NCBI RefSeq assembly: GCF_020736845.1
Contig: NZ_JAFFQR010000112.1
Location: 922,911-986,910, forward strand
DNA from: Paenibacillus farraposensis
GTDB taxonomy: Bacteria; Bacillota; Bacilli; Paenibacillales; Paenibacillaceae
Length of the DNA stretch: 64,000 bases
Direction of reading: 5' to 3'
The notes under the pieces are model-generated. The model made no database searches and was not told where the DNA came from. It was given only the letters and a program-made list of their open reading frames with translations. Positions 52,131 to 60,973 of this stretch are shown here, piece after piece (position 1 is the first letter of the stretch; every line of letters starts with the position of its first letter). The position numbers and the translations under genes are program-made.

Positions 52131-53165
52131 GTGAAAAGAGCTGTTGGATTTGCCGTTTTGCTCATACTGGGCATTCTAACGGCTTATGTGATTGGTATTC
52201 AAAAAGATTTTGGTGAAGAGCTCCCTTATGACGATGAATTTACCGGTCTGAAGGATCGGATTGTGATCAAATTCAGCCATGTCGTGGCCGAAAATTCGCC
52301 CAAAGGACTGGCTGCTGCTCGTTTTGCACAGCTTGTCAAGGAAAAATCCAAAGACCGGATTGAGATTCAGGTGTTTCCCAATGGAATTCGCTACTCAGAA
52401 ACCACGGAAGTGGCTGCACTGCAACGGGGAGAAATCCAGATGATAGCTCCTTCATTCTCCAATTTGAATGCGATTGATCCGGCCTGGCTGGTGATGGACC
52501 TCCCGTTTGCCTTTGAAAATCAAGCTGAGGTCGATCAGGCATTAAACGGGCCACTGGGCAAGCGGTTATCGCAAACCCTTGAACCCTATGGAATGAAAGG
52601 TATCGCTTTCTGGTCCAACGGCTTTCGGCAGATCACCAACAACACCCGTCCCATTCGCCAACCCGCAGACTTTAAGGGTTTGAAATTCCGCATCCAGCCA
52701 AGCCAGGTACTGGAACGTCAGTTTGAAGCGCTCGGGGCATCGACCATTAGCACGCCTTTCAATGAAATATATCACAACCTGGAGACAGGCACAGCAGATG
52801 GGCAAGAGAACACGATATCCAATATCCTTACCAAACGGTTTTATCAGGTGCAACGTTATATGACCGTCAGCAACCACAGCTATCTGGGTTATGCCGTCAT
52901 CTTTAACAAATCCTATTGGGACAGTCTCCCAAGTGATGCTAAGCTGGTGCTGCAGGAGGCGCTTGAGGAAACAACGCGTTGGAACCAACGGGAAACCGAT
53001 GAAAATGCTAATTGGCTTAGCCAGCTGCAGCAGAACGGAAACATTACAATTACCCGTCTGTCCGAGGGCGAGCGTGCACGTTGGAAGGAGCATCTGCGCG
53101 TGCTTTATTCAGAGTTCACTCCCCTTATCGGATCAGACCTGATGAGTATGATTCAAGGACCATAA
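52131..53165 (+). CDS. dctB: C4-dicarboxylate-binding protein (DctB/DctP family)
   Basis: 344 residues from GTG 52131 (AGAGGGGG before it). N-terminal hydrophobic anchor (about 5-24), no lipobox. The TRAP-type solute-binding fold shows [68 protein letters not shown], and [14 protein letters not shown]. No TRAP permease is near; in B. subtilis DctB aids the DctS sensor instead. The same role is likely. Confidence 0.92.
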   Translation: MKRAVGFAVLLILGILTAYVIGIQKDFGEELPYDDEFTGLKDRIVIKFSHVVAENSPKGLAAARFAQLVKEKSKDRIEIQVFPNGIRYSETTEVAALQRGEIQMIAPSFSNLNAIDPAWLVMDLPFAFENQAEVDQALNGPLGKRLSQTLEPYGMKGIAFWSNGFRQITNNTRPIRQPADFKGLKFRIQPSQVLERQFEALGASTISTPFNEIYHNLETGTADGQENTISNILTKRFYQVQRYMTVSNHSYLGYAVIFNKSYWDSLPSDAKLVLQEALEETTRWNQRETDENANWLSQLQQNGNITITRLSEGERARWKEHLRVLYSEFTPLIGSDLMSMIQGP

Positions 53166-53236
53166 AGACCAAAAAGAACGTTATGACCGTATTCTTGTTC
53201 GCCAAAAACATAGCTCTTACACTGGGGATACAGAAA

Positions 53237-53250
53237 ATAAAGCGTTTTCA
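53237..53250. promoter_or_regulatory. cre-like site before dctP
   Basis: ATAAAGCGTTTTCA keeps the core AAAGCGTTTTCA of a cre (12 of 14 to consensus), 31-44 bases before the dctP ATG. A weaker one (CTAAAGCGTTTACC, 52062-52075) is in the dctS-dctB gap. CcpA control is plausible. Confidence 0.35.
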
Positions 53251-53280
53251 AAATTCAAAAGAAAGCGAGAGCGTATCCCT

Positions 53281-54582
53281 ATGAAACTGAAAATAAATTT
53301 TAAAAACTTGACGGTTCAGGTCGTTATCGCTATTATTCTGGGCATTCTCCTTGGCCACTTTTTTCCTGCAACAGGTGAAAAGCTCAAAGTGCTCGGAGAC
53401 GCCTTTATCAAGCTCATTAAGATGGTCATCGCACCCATTGTATTTTTTACGGTCGTGCACGGCATTGCCAGCATGGGGGACATGAAAAAGGTCGGTCGTA
53501 TCGGCGGCAAGGCGCTTCTCTATTTTGAAATCGTTACCACGATTGCGCTGGCCATCGGTCTGATTGTGGTCAACCTCGTAAGACCGGGAGCGGGCATTGA
53601 TGTGAGCAAGGCAACCGGAGACGTATCTCAATACGCTCAAAAAGCAGCGGAAACAAGTCATGGATTCGTTGATTTTATCGTCGGTATTATACCTGAAAAT
53701 GTAGTAAGCGCTATGGCAGGCGGAGAGCTGCTGCCTATCCTGCTCTTTGCCATCCTTTTCGGGCTGGCTCTGACGGGCATGGGAGAGCAAGCCAAACCCG
53801 TCATTGTCCTGTTCGACAGGCTGTCGCAAGCCTTCTTTGGCATCGTCAATATGGTCATGAAATTGTCGCCAATCGCGGCATTTGGTGCTATGTCCTATAC
53901 CATTGGCAAATTCGGTATCGGATCATTGACCTCTCTTGGCAAGCTGATGGGTTCTGTTTACCTGACGATGGCCTTATTTGTGATCATTGTGCTCGGCCTG
54001 ATCGCTCGCATGTATGGTTTCAGTATTTTTAAGTTTATTGCTCACATCAAAGAAGAAATTTTGCTTGTACTCGGCACTTCATCGTCCGAATCTGCCCTGC
54101 CGCGCATGATGGACAAAATGGAGAAATACGGCTGCTCCAAGTCGGTGGTCGGGCTGGTTATTCCGACGGGCTATTCGTTTAACCTGGATGGTACGGCCAT
54201 CTATTTGTCCATGGCCGCCATATTCGTCGCTCAGGCATCCGGTGTCGATATGACCTTATGGCAGCAGCTGACACTGCTTGGTATTCTTATGCTGACCTCG
54301 AAAGGCGCAGCGGGCGTCACAGGCTCCGGGTTTATCACGCTGGCAGCTACACTCGCGGCGTTCCCTTCCATCCCGCTGGCGGGAATGGCATTGCTGCTCG
54401 GTGTGGACCGCTTTATGTCCGAAGCACGCGCCATCACCAATCTGATTGGCAATGGAGTTGCTACCGTCATCGTCGCCAAGTCGGAAAATGAGTTCCATCC
54501 CGATAAACAAGTGGAGATGACCCCGGCAGCGACTGAGTTTGAACCTGCCCCCTTAAACAGCCCGGTTACGAAATCCGTATAA
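53281..54582 (+). CDS. dctP: C4-dicarboxylate:cation symporter (DAACS)
   Basis: 433 residues, eight membrane helices with two hairpin loops. DAACS marks: [32 protein letters not shown] (Ser-rich hairpin loop 1), [19 protein letters not shown] and [16 protein letters not shown]. It takes up succinate, fumarate or malate with protons or sodium. It follows dctB by 115 bases; expression should depend on DctS/DctR. A terminator follows. Confidence 0.95.
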   Translation: MKLKINFKNLTVQVVIAIILGILLGHFFPATGEKLKVLGDAFIKLIKMVIAPIVFFTVVHGIASMGDMKKVGRIGGKALLYFEIVTTIALAIGLIVVNLVRPGAGIDVSKATGDVSQYAQKAAETSHGFVDFIVGIIPENVVSAMAGGELLPILLFAILFGLALTGMGEQAKPVIVLFDRLSQAFFGIVNMVMKLSPIAAFGAMSYTIGKFGIGSLTSLGKLMGSVYLTMALFVIIVLGLIARMYGFSIFKFIAHIKEEILLVLGTSSSESALPRMMDKMEKYGCSKSVVGLVIPTGYSFNLDGTAIYLSMAAIFVAQASGVDMTLWQQLTLLGILMLTSKGAAGVTGSGFITLAATLAAFPSIPLAGMALLLGVDRFMSEARAITNLIGNGVATVIVAKSENEFHPDKQVEMTPAATEFEPAPLNSPVTKSV

Positions 54583-54590
54583 AAAATAGA

Positions 54591-54628
54591 CATAAAAAGG
54601 GCTGCCCCTAAAGTGGTCCTTTTTATGC
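54591..54628 (+). terminator. Terminator of dctP
   Basis: CATAAAAAGG pairs with CCTTTTTATG around an 18-base loop, which itself has weak pairing. Confidence 0.7.
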
Positions 54629-54645
54629 CTTAGCTACATCCTTGC

Positions 54646-54790
54646 CTAAGAGCCTTGCTTCTCCAACTGCCCCTCATATAAAGCGCTGTAAAAGCCCTTA
54701 TGGGCCAGCAATGCATTATGAGAGCCCTGTTCAACCAGACGTCCGTCCTTCAGGACCAGAATCCGGTCAGCCCATTTAAGCCTTAATAAA
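54646..54790 (-). pseudogene. ABC exporter ATPase, C-terminal remnant
   Basis: Only the last 45 or so codons remain: WADRILVLKDGRLVEQGSHN, then FYSALYEGQLEKQ. This is the H-loop-distal end of an exporter-type ABC ATPase (MsbA/LmrA style). Upstream the frame runs into the terminator of the rhamnogalacturonan lyase gene, so the rest is deleted. Confidence 0.8.
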
Positions 54791-54850
54791 GCTTTGTATC
54801 TGCCCTTGGCAAGGATTGGATAAGCCATTTGAAAGGCTCTAAAAATGAAA

Positions 54851-54883
54851 AATAGCAAGCCTCCAAATAAGCAGAGGCTTGCC
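54851..54883 (-). terminator. Terminator of rhamnogalacturonan lyase gene
   Basis: GCAAGCCTC and GAGGCTTGC flank ten bases, then TATTTTTC on the minus strand; nearly symmetric, so it may work both ways. Confidence 0.85.
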
Positions 54884-54941
54884 ATTTTCTAAATTCAATC
54901 ATGATACATGCGGCGAAAGGTCTCAGGCTTCCGGTTTGCTG

Positions 54942-57428
54942 TTATAAACTCTCTGCTGGGTCTGCCGAGTCTGACTTCAATTCCTTCGCATCTCTTTCCG
55001 CTTCATCTACTTTTTTTACATCGATTGCCTTGCCATCGACCTCCGATGCCTCTATTGTTTCCGCTTCGTCGCTGTTCTCTTCTTCCATCAAGGCTCTTGG
55101 CGTGTAGAGCTTGGGAATCGGCACCTTCGCCCAATCCATATCGGATGCGAAGTAAAAGCTCGTGTAGGACGGCTGGTTATAGCAGGTATTTTGACGCGCT
55201 ACTTCCGCCCGGTACTGCCGATCATGCATCAGCGTATATAATTTATGCGCTGTAGGCTCGGTGCTCAAATAGATACGAATCGCCGAGCTATCCGCTGTAC
55301 GGACGAGCATTTCCTCCCGCCAGTCTCCGAAAATGTCAGCTACCAGCGATGGTGTTCCTTTCGTATAGTTGTTCGTCTTGGTGCCCGTTGCCGTCAGCAA
55401 TGTGCCTCGCTTCCAATCTTCAATGGCCGGGGTTACGTCGATCGCCCCGTTCACGATTTGGGTCGTCATATCCGCTGCCCATTTGATGCTCATATTGGTA
55501 CCAGGCATCCTCGTATCAAGCTGCTTGCCAGCAGCGGTCCATAAGCCTATGGCCCATGTTTCCAGCCCCCGCTGATCAGAGTCTATATCGCCAACCATAC
55601 CCCGACCTGTATCTTTGCCCGAATAACCGCCGTAGATGACTTTGCCTGTCTTGGCATCCCGAAGCGAATAGCCATAAGGTGCATAGGTGCCGCCCTCATG
55701 CACCATAAAGATTTCTTTCCCCGGACGATCCGGGTCAATATCAGTCACATGCAGCGCATCCCCATGTCCCAGTCTGGCTGTTTCGCCGGGAATCGCGCTT
55801 TGCGGAGGCATGACGTCAAATGAGCTGTACAACAGGCTGCCGTCATGGTCAAGGGTGGCAGACCCGTATACGATTTCGTCCTTGCCGTCACCATCTACGT
55901 CCGCGGCGCTAAGTGAATGCGCTCCCTGTGTGGTCAAGGTACCGAATTTCGGGTCCGTTCCGTCACGCCCGTGCGGGCTGTCGTTAAACGGATTGGTCAT
56001 CGGTGTCCAGCCGCTGTCCACCATCCAGTGCTTTTGCAGATGGTGTCCGTCCCATGTATAGGTGACCAGCGTGGAACGGGTATAATAGCCGCGTGCAAAT
56101 ACAGCATAAGGCTTGCGGCCGTCCAGATAAGCCACCCCTGCCAGGAAACGGTCGACACGGTTGGCGGGTTCAATCCGGGCCATAGCGTAATCCCCCCACA
56201 TGAGACCATCGTCATGACGTTCCGGCTCATAGCGGATGGTATCCAGTTCAGCTCCCGTTTTTCCTTTGAAAATGGTCAAATACTCCGGCCCATCCACAAT
56301 GAAGCCTTCGAACTCTCTCAGCTTGTTTTTGTCGCTCCGTGCAGGCGCGTATACATCCATAAAGTAATCCGTCAGGCTTTTCGCATCCTTTCGGGATAAC
56401 GGATAGCTATACTTTGGTGGAATACCAAAGCATTCCTCCAGCGTAGCAGGCCACTGGCCTTTGACCACTTCTTGGTGTTTGGTCCAGTTCATGAACATGT
56501 TCACCACATGCTCATAATAATCCTCACGGCTTAAGCGGTAATCATCCTGATGCGTAATGCCTGCTTTGTGATCCTCACGGGGCAAAGTAATATACTTTTC
56601 TTTTTTGGGCTTACCCTTCTTGTCAAAAGTAATCGTTTTGGTGCCCGGAGCTGTCTTGAACATCAGTTCGGCTTTACCGTCGCCGTCAAAATCGTACACC
56701 ATCATCTGTGTATAATGAGCACCTGAGCGAATATTTACCCCCAGGTCAATCCGATATAACAGCTTGCCCTCAACCGTATAGGCATCGACATACGTATTTC
56801 CGGTATACCCCTTCTGCGATACATCTTTGGAGTTGGACGGGTCCCATTTGACAAAAAATTCATATTGTCCGTCTCCGTCCACATCTCCCACACTCATATC
56901 ATTTGCTGAGTAGGTATAGGATTCACCCGCAGGTGTGACTCCATCGCCAGGCTTTTGAAGAGGAAGCTCATAGTACCCCTGCTGCCATGGCTTCACCTTG
57001 GCACTGCAATCCTTTTCCTTTCCATTAACGACCGAAGCCACCCTGTACACCGCATTTCCGGTTCCTTCCTTATCGACATAGTTGGTGCTGTCGGTCACCA
57101 TCGCAATCTTTTTGCCGTCACGGTATACGTTAAAGTTCGCTCCCGTCAGCCCTGTCGAGCCGTAGCCATTCACTTCCTGGGCCAACAGCCGCCAGCTTAA
57201 AAACACACCCTCCTGCGTCACTGCAGCTACCAAACCGCGATCCAGCTTTTCCAGCTGGATGCTGCCACTGCGATACTGTCCAGTAGCAATTGCTGATTCC
57301 GCCTGTAGCGTCGTCGGCTCAGACAAGTCTTCCGCAGCCACACCTCCGGTCGTGCCCGTCATCGCCAGCATCACTGCCAACGCGGCGGTCAAGCTTTCCT
57401 TTCGCCATGCGCCTTTCCTTTGAGCCAT
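54942..57428 (-). CDS. yesW: Secreted rhamnogalacturonan lyase (PL11, YesW-like)
   Basis: 828 residues from ATG 57428 (GAGGAGG 11 bases before). Signal peptide about 1-32 (ends VAAED). The body is an eight-bladed propeller with Ca loops such as DVDGDGQYE, DFDGDGKAE and DVDGDGKDE, as in YesW/YesX of B. subtilis, plus RSGAHYTQMMVYD and a late WREEMLVRTADSS, YNQPSYTSFYFASDMDW. It splits the backbone of rhamnogalacturonan I. After PIPKLYTP, where YesW normally ends, about 50 extra residues follow, rich in Glu, Asp and Lys. A cre-like site lies 50 bases upstream. Confidence 0.94.
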   Translation of the reverse strand: MAQRKGAWRKESLTAALAVMLAMTGTTGGVAAEDLSEPTTLQAESAIATGQYRSGSIQLEKLDRGLVAAVTQEGVFLSWRLLAQEVNGYGSTGLTGANFNVYRDGKKIAMVTDSTNYVDKEGTGNAVYRVASVVNGKEKDCSAKVKPWQQGYYELPLQKPGDGVTPAGESYTYSANDMSVGDVDGDGQYEFFVKWDPSNSKDVSQKGYTGNTYVDAYTVEGKLLYRIDLGVNIRSGAHYTQMMVYDFDGDGKAELMFKTAPGTKTITFDKKGKPKKEKYITLPREDHKAGITHQDDYRLSREDYYEHVVNMFMNWTKHQEVVKGQWPATLEECFGIPPKYSYPLSRKDAKSLTDYFMDVYAPARSDKNKLREFEGFIVDGPEYLTIFKGKTGAELDTIRYEPERHDDGLMWGDYAMARIEPANRVDRFLAGVAYLDGRKPYAVFARGYYTRSTLVTYTWDGHHLQKHWMVDSGWTPMTNPFNDSPHGRDGTDPKFGTLTTQGAHSLSAADVDGDGKDEIVYGSATLDHDGSLLYSSFDVMPPQSAIPGETARLGHGDALHVTDIDPDRPGKEIFMVHEGGTYAPYGYSLRDAKTGKVIYGGYSGKDTGRGMVGDIDSDQRGLETWAIGLWTAAGKQLDTRMPGTNMSIKWAADMTTQIVNGAIDVTPAIEDWKRGTLLTATGTKTNNYTKGTPSLVADIFGDWREEMLVRTADSSAIRIYLSTEPTAHKLYTLMHDRQYRAEVARQNTCYNQPSYTSFYFASDMDWAKVPIPKLYTPRALMEEENSDEAETIEASEVDGKAIDVKKVDEAERDAKELKSDSADPAESL

Positions 57429-57477
57429 CCAAGTCGTCCTCCTCAATTGTATTGTGATGACAAGCAAATACCCAAAA

Positions 57478-57491
57478 TGATTGCGCTTACA
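57478..57491. promoter_or_regulatory. cre-like site of yesW
   Basis: TGATTGCGCTTACA matches TGWNANCGNTNWCA except at one fixed base; its reverse (TGTAAGCGCAATCA) differs by one base from the site at 7427. It lies between the likely -10 box and the yesW start, a typical roadblock position. Confidence 0.5.
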
Positions 57492-57696
57492 TAATTTAAA
57501 TTCCTTTTTATTATAGTTTTGCTATTATCCCAAAAGCGTTTAAATATCCGGGGATTTCTCTACACAAATCCGTGTTGTTGACCAAACATGGCAGAATGAG
57601 AGCTGATTGAGAATTTTGCAAAAAATGATCTATATAAGTTGAGCATGAGCAGGCTGTAAGAGAATATACTACGTTCTATAACCACGAGCTCTTTTT

Positions 57697-57745
57697 AGAA
57701 AAAACTAAACAACCGTTCCCCGGTTGAATACCAGGAAACGGTTGC
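57697..57745 (-). terminator. Terminator of the allD-arcC operon
   Basis: CAACCGTT and AACGGTTG with inner CC/GG enclose about 15 bases; on the minus strand a T-rich run (TTTAGTTTTTTC) follows. It marks the end of the five-gene unit. Confidence 0.8.
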
Positions 57746-57792
57746 TGCATGGGTGATTTGCCACTTGCATCTTCTCTGACTGTGCCAGCTAA

Positions 57793-58728
57793 TCAGGAAA
57801 TATGCGTGCCAGCTGTTCCCCTGAGAGCCGAAACAGCATCTTCGATTGAACATATAATGGTGTGTTTTCCTTGTTCTGCAAAGGATATAGCCGCCTCCAT
57901 CTTCGGTCCCATACTGCCTGTGGAGAAATGTCCCTCCTGAACGTACTGTTTGGCTTCCTCCATACTGATATGGCCTAGCGTCTGCTGCTCCGGCTTTCCG
58001 TAATGAATGAAAACATTTTGCACGTCTGTCACCATCATGAAGATATCGGCGTTCGCTTCCTCGGCCAATTTGCGGCCGCTGCGATCCTTGTCTATTACCG
58101 CTTCGATGCCTTTAATCGTGCCGTCCGCTTGCCGAATAACCGGAATGCCTCCGCCCCCGGAAGCAATGACAATCGCTCCGCTCTCGACAAGCCTCATAAT
58201 GGTTTCTGCCTCCAAAATAGACTGCGGCTGCGGCGAAGGAACGACGCGACGCCATCCCCGCCCCGCATCTTCCCGCATGTTCCAGCCTTTCTCCTGAATC
58301 ATTTGTCTGGCTTTTTCTTCGCTGTAGAAGGTGCCGATTGGCTTGGTCGGATGCTGAAAGGCTTCATCTTCCTCGAATACCTGCGTTTGTGTCAGCACAC
58401 TGACGACCTGCTGCGTCAGCCCCCGCTTCCGCAGTTCATTCTTCAAGGATTGATCGAGCATGTAGCCGATTAATCCTTGGGACTCCGCACTACACACGTC
58501 CAGCGGAAAAGGAGAGACCACCTCTTTCGCTTCTTCATTTTGCTGCAAAATCAATCCCACCTGCGGACCATTACCATGTGTAATGACGACTTCGTAGCCC
58601 GCCTCCACGATATCAGCAATCTTTTCACTGCTGCTGCGTACATTTTCAAGCTGGTTCTCATAGGTTGCTTCCTGGTGAGGCCGCAAAATGGCGTTGCCCC
58701 CCAATGCAATCACAACTCGTTCTGACAT
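57793..58728 (-). CDS. arcC: Carbamate kinase
   Basis: 311 residues. ALGGNAIL (N-terminal phosphate loop), ITHGNGPQVGLIL, DVCSAESQGLIGYML, IASGGGGIPVI, AVIDKDRSGRKLAE and STGSMGPKMEAAI are the family marks. It uses carbamoyl phosphate and ADP to form ATP, ammonium and bicarbonate. It is the last gene of the allD-fdrA-ylbE-ylbF unit, as ybcF (allK) is in E. coli, so here it should work on carbamoyl phosphate from oxalurate rather than citrulline. AAGGAGG precedes ATG 58728. It overlaps ylbF by 71 bases. Confidence 0.95.
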   Translation of the reverse strand: MSERVVIALGGNAILRPHQEATYENQLENVRSSSEKIADIVEAGYEVVITHGNGPQVGLILQQNEEAKEVVSPFPLDVCSAESQGLIGYMLDQSLKNELRKRGLTQQVVSVLTQTQVFEEDEAFQHPTKPIGTFYSEEKARQMIQEKGWNMREDAGRGWRRVVPSPQPQSILEAETIMRLVESGAIVIASGGGGIPVIRQADGTIKGIEAVIDKDRSGRKLAEEANADIFMMVTDVQNVFIHYGKPEQQTLGHISMEEAKQYVQEGHFSTGSMGPKMEAAISFAEQGKHTIICSIEDAVSALRGTAGTHIS

Positions 58729-59662
58729 GTTTATACCTCCTTAGGGCCATGATGGCATTGGCGATCCCGAATGCCGTATCGATTCCGGAACTGTGTCCGG
58801 TTTGCAGCAATAGCGAAAGCCTGGTTTGAAAATAAGAGGCATCTTTCATAACCATCGCGTTCAGTACCCGGGTTATCTTGTCACTGAATTGGCCGTGCAG
58901 CGCATGAAGTAAATAGGCTTTGCTTACGTCTGTCGTAATTGCTTCTGTTTCCAAAATATGATGCAAGATGGGCACAAACGCTGAGTTAAAAGCGCCGGTC
59001 AGCCTATGAACGGCCAACAATCCGATAAGGAAATCGTCTCCCGACGGCGTTAGTCCTGGCCCACGCCCCAGAAAATAGCGCAAAGGCGCCTCGATGGCCT
59101 GGACTTCATCGGATAACAAGGCGTCGAGCAATTGTTCCGTTTGCCTTATCGTAGCGTACTGTCGATCATCTGGCCTGTAATCACTCGCTAGAAATCGGTC
59201 CCATTCGACGCCGAGTCCGGTCGTCATCCCCCAAGTGAGGCATATTTTCATGAATGTATCCACGTGAAATAAATCAAGAAAACTACTGTAACGATAGGCA
59301 CTGATTTCATAATGGAATGGCGTGGCTTGCGATAGATCAAGTGTCACCGGATATTGGGGATGACAGAATTGAAGCATGTCCGGCGTCCTGGCAACAACTT
59401 CGTCATTGCACTTGATATAAAAACGCAGCCTTCTGACACTTTCTTGTCCCATATGAATGCCGAATGGAACTCTGCCGTTTTTCGTTGTTCCGACAAAAAT
59501 CAATGCATCTTCCATAGCCAGGTTGATTCCGTTCTCGAAGATGCTGTGGACACGGCCAATCGGCCTCCGCGAGAGGAGTGCCGTAAGTCCGGCATGAATC
59601 TCCTCTCCCATGAGACAAGACGTATAAAGCGGCGCTCTACAGAAGTCCGAGCTTTGACGCAT
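58658..59662 (-). CDS. ylbF: YlbF/AllH-like subunit of oxamate carbamoyltransferase (DUF2877)
   Basis: 334 residues from ATG 59662, 26 bases inside the ylbE gene. Marks of the DUF2877 family: a middle block FLGRGPGLTPSGDDFLIGLLA (about 220-240) and a late block GHSSGIDTAFGIANAIMALR. In E. coli ylbF (allH) with fdrA and ylbE makes up oxamate carbamoyltransferase. The C-terminal tail extends 71 bases into arcC, past the arcC ribosome site, which is a long overlap. The tail may be non-essential or the product of a lost stop codon. Confidence 0.85.
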   Translation of the reverse strand: MRQSSDFCRAPLYTSCLMGEEIHAGLTALLSRRPIGRVHSIFENGINLAMEDALIFVGTTKNGRVPFGIHMGQESVRRLRFYIKCNDEVVARTPDMLQFCHPQYPVTLDLSQATPFHYEISAYRYSSFLDLFHVDTFMKICLTWGMTTGLGVEWDRFLASDYRPDDRQYATIRQTEQLLDALLSDEVQAIEAPLRYFLGRGPGLTPSGDDFLIGLLAVHRLTGAFNSAFVPILHHILETEAITTDVSKAYLLHALHGQFSDKITRVLNAMVMKDASYFQTRLSLLLQTGHSSGIDTAFGIANAIMALRRYKHVRTSCDCIGGQRHFAASPGSNL

Positions 59663-60896
59663 AAGCTTCAAGCGCCTTCTCAAAGCATTCGACAGGCGGA
59701 CGAACTGTACCTGCGCCGATCTGCCCCACACCCGGCTCCTTGTGGGCTATACCAGTATTAATGACTGGCGTAATTCCCGTTTCCACTACCTTTCTGGCAT
59801 CAATACCAAGACAAATTCCGCGGAAATTCCAGGTCGGAACAGTAAAGTTGGAGTTCTGGTCGATCGAGATTTCGACCATTTCATTGCTCGTTGTCAAGGC
59901 ATCTTGAAATCCTCCGGCCCCGACGAACCGCGTAACGCCTGGAGCTGCAATCATCGCCATCCCCCCAACGCCAAACGTTTCCGTAATCGCGCTGTCGCCG
60001 ATGTCCGGGTTGGCATCCGCTTGTGAAAAGCCGGTAAAGAACAACCCCTGCGGCGTATTTACGGGTGCGGTAAACCATTCGTCTCCCATGCCGCTAATGC
60101 GGATGCCAAAGTCCTGTCCGTTCCGGCACATGGCGGTTACGACCGTGCCTGCTTTGATCGTGCGGGCCCCATCCATTACAGCCTTGGCCGCCGCCATCAT
60201 GATATTAAGGAAGAATTGATCGGTATCCGCCAAAAATTTGATAACACTTTGCATCTCCTGTTTGTCCATATCAAGATTGACAATATAAGGGCTGATTTCT
60301 TTCAAAAAGACGAGCGAAGCGGCAATGTTGCGTTGATGGAATTCATCTCCCATCGTAACGGCTTTCGCGATCATGACGTTCAGGTTAAGACCTTCCTTCG
60401 TCGCATGGAGCGCCCGGGAAAGCGTCGGACCAAGCACATCCTTCATCCATGTCAAGCGGGTGATGACTTCTTCTGAATAAGCGCCAAAGCGAAGCACCTT
60501 GCCGATCCCTTCGTTCATAATGCAGTAAGCCTCATTGCCTTCTGAACGGTTATTGACTACAAATACCGGCATATTACCCGATGTGATTCCCCCCATAGGC
60601 CCGACTGCCTTGACATGGTGGCACGGGATGAAATGGATATCGCCCCGTTCGAGCATGCTGCGGGCCTCCATTTCATCCTTGGCCCAGCCTTCGAATAAAG
60701 CAGCACCTACGCACGAGCCTTGCATGGGGCCCGTCATGTCCTGATATGCTATCGGCGGGCCCGCATGCAGCAGCGTCTTGCCTTCCAACTCCGGAATGAC
60801 GGTATGTGCCGGTACTACATCGACGAGAAACGGTGCTCCGCCAGCAATTTTGTCAATAACCGCCCGATTGGCTTCATCAATTGTCTGATATTTCAT
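59637..60896 (-). CDS. ylbE: YlbE/AllG-like subunit of oxamate carbamoyltransferase (DUF1116)
   Basis: 419 residues, full length for DUF1116. Visible: TLLHAGPPIAYQDMTGPMQG, HHVKAVGPMGGITSGNMPVF, TRLTWMKDVLGP, TVVTAMCRNGQDFGIRISGM, ETFGVGGMAMIAAPGVTRFV and GICLGIDARKVV. AGGAGGG lies before ATG 60896. It lies between fdrA and ylbF, as in E. coli, where the three make the enzyme that converts oxalurate and phosphate to oxamate and carbamoyl phosphate. Confidence 0.92.
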   Translation of the reverse strand: MKYQTIDEANRAVIDKIAGGAPFLVDVVPAHTVIPELEGKTLLHAGPPIAYQDMTGPMQGSCVGAALFEGWAKDEMEARSMLERGDIHFIPCHHVKAVGPMGGITSGNMPVFVVNNRSEGNEAYCIMNEGIGKVLRFGAYSEEVITRLTWMKDVLGPTLSRALHATKEGLNLNVMIAKAVTMGDEFHQRNIAASLVFLKEISPYIVNLDMDKQEMQSVIKFLADTDQFFLNIMMAAAKAVMDGARTIKAGTVVTAMCRNGQDFGIRISGMGDEWFTAPVNTPQGLFFTGFSQADANPDIGDSAITETFGVGGMAMIAAPGVTRFVGAGGFQDALTTSNEMVEISIDQNSNFTVPTWNFRGICLGIDARKVVETGITPVINTGIAHKEPGVGQIGAGTVRPPVECFEKALEAYASKLGLL

Positions 60897-60973
60897 ATGA
60901 TATTCCCTCCTGGGTGCTCATCTGCAACGTTGATTGTTCGACATAGAAGCAGTTCATAGGCAGTTGATTATCG

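Larger units (their letters stand above)
57429..57792. other. Intergenic between yesW and arcC
   Basis: 364 bases without a gene. It holds the cre-like site of yesW, a TATAATA at about 57515 on the minus strand, and the terminator of the arcC operon. Confidence 0.5.

Noticed and set aside
57793-58728. Arginine deiminase pathway role for arcC
   Set aside because: No arcA or arcB is nearby, while fdrA, ylbE and ylbF are directly linked, so the oxalurate route fits better.
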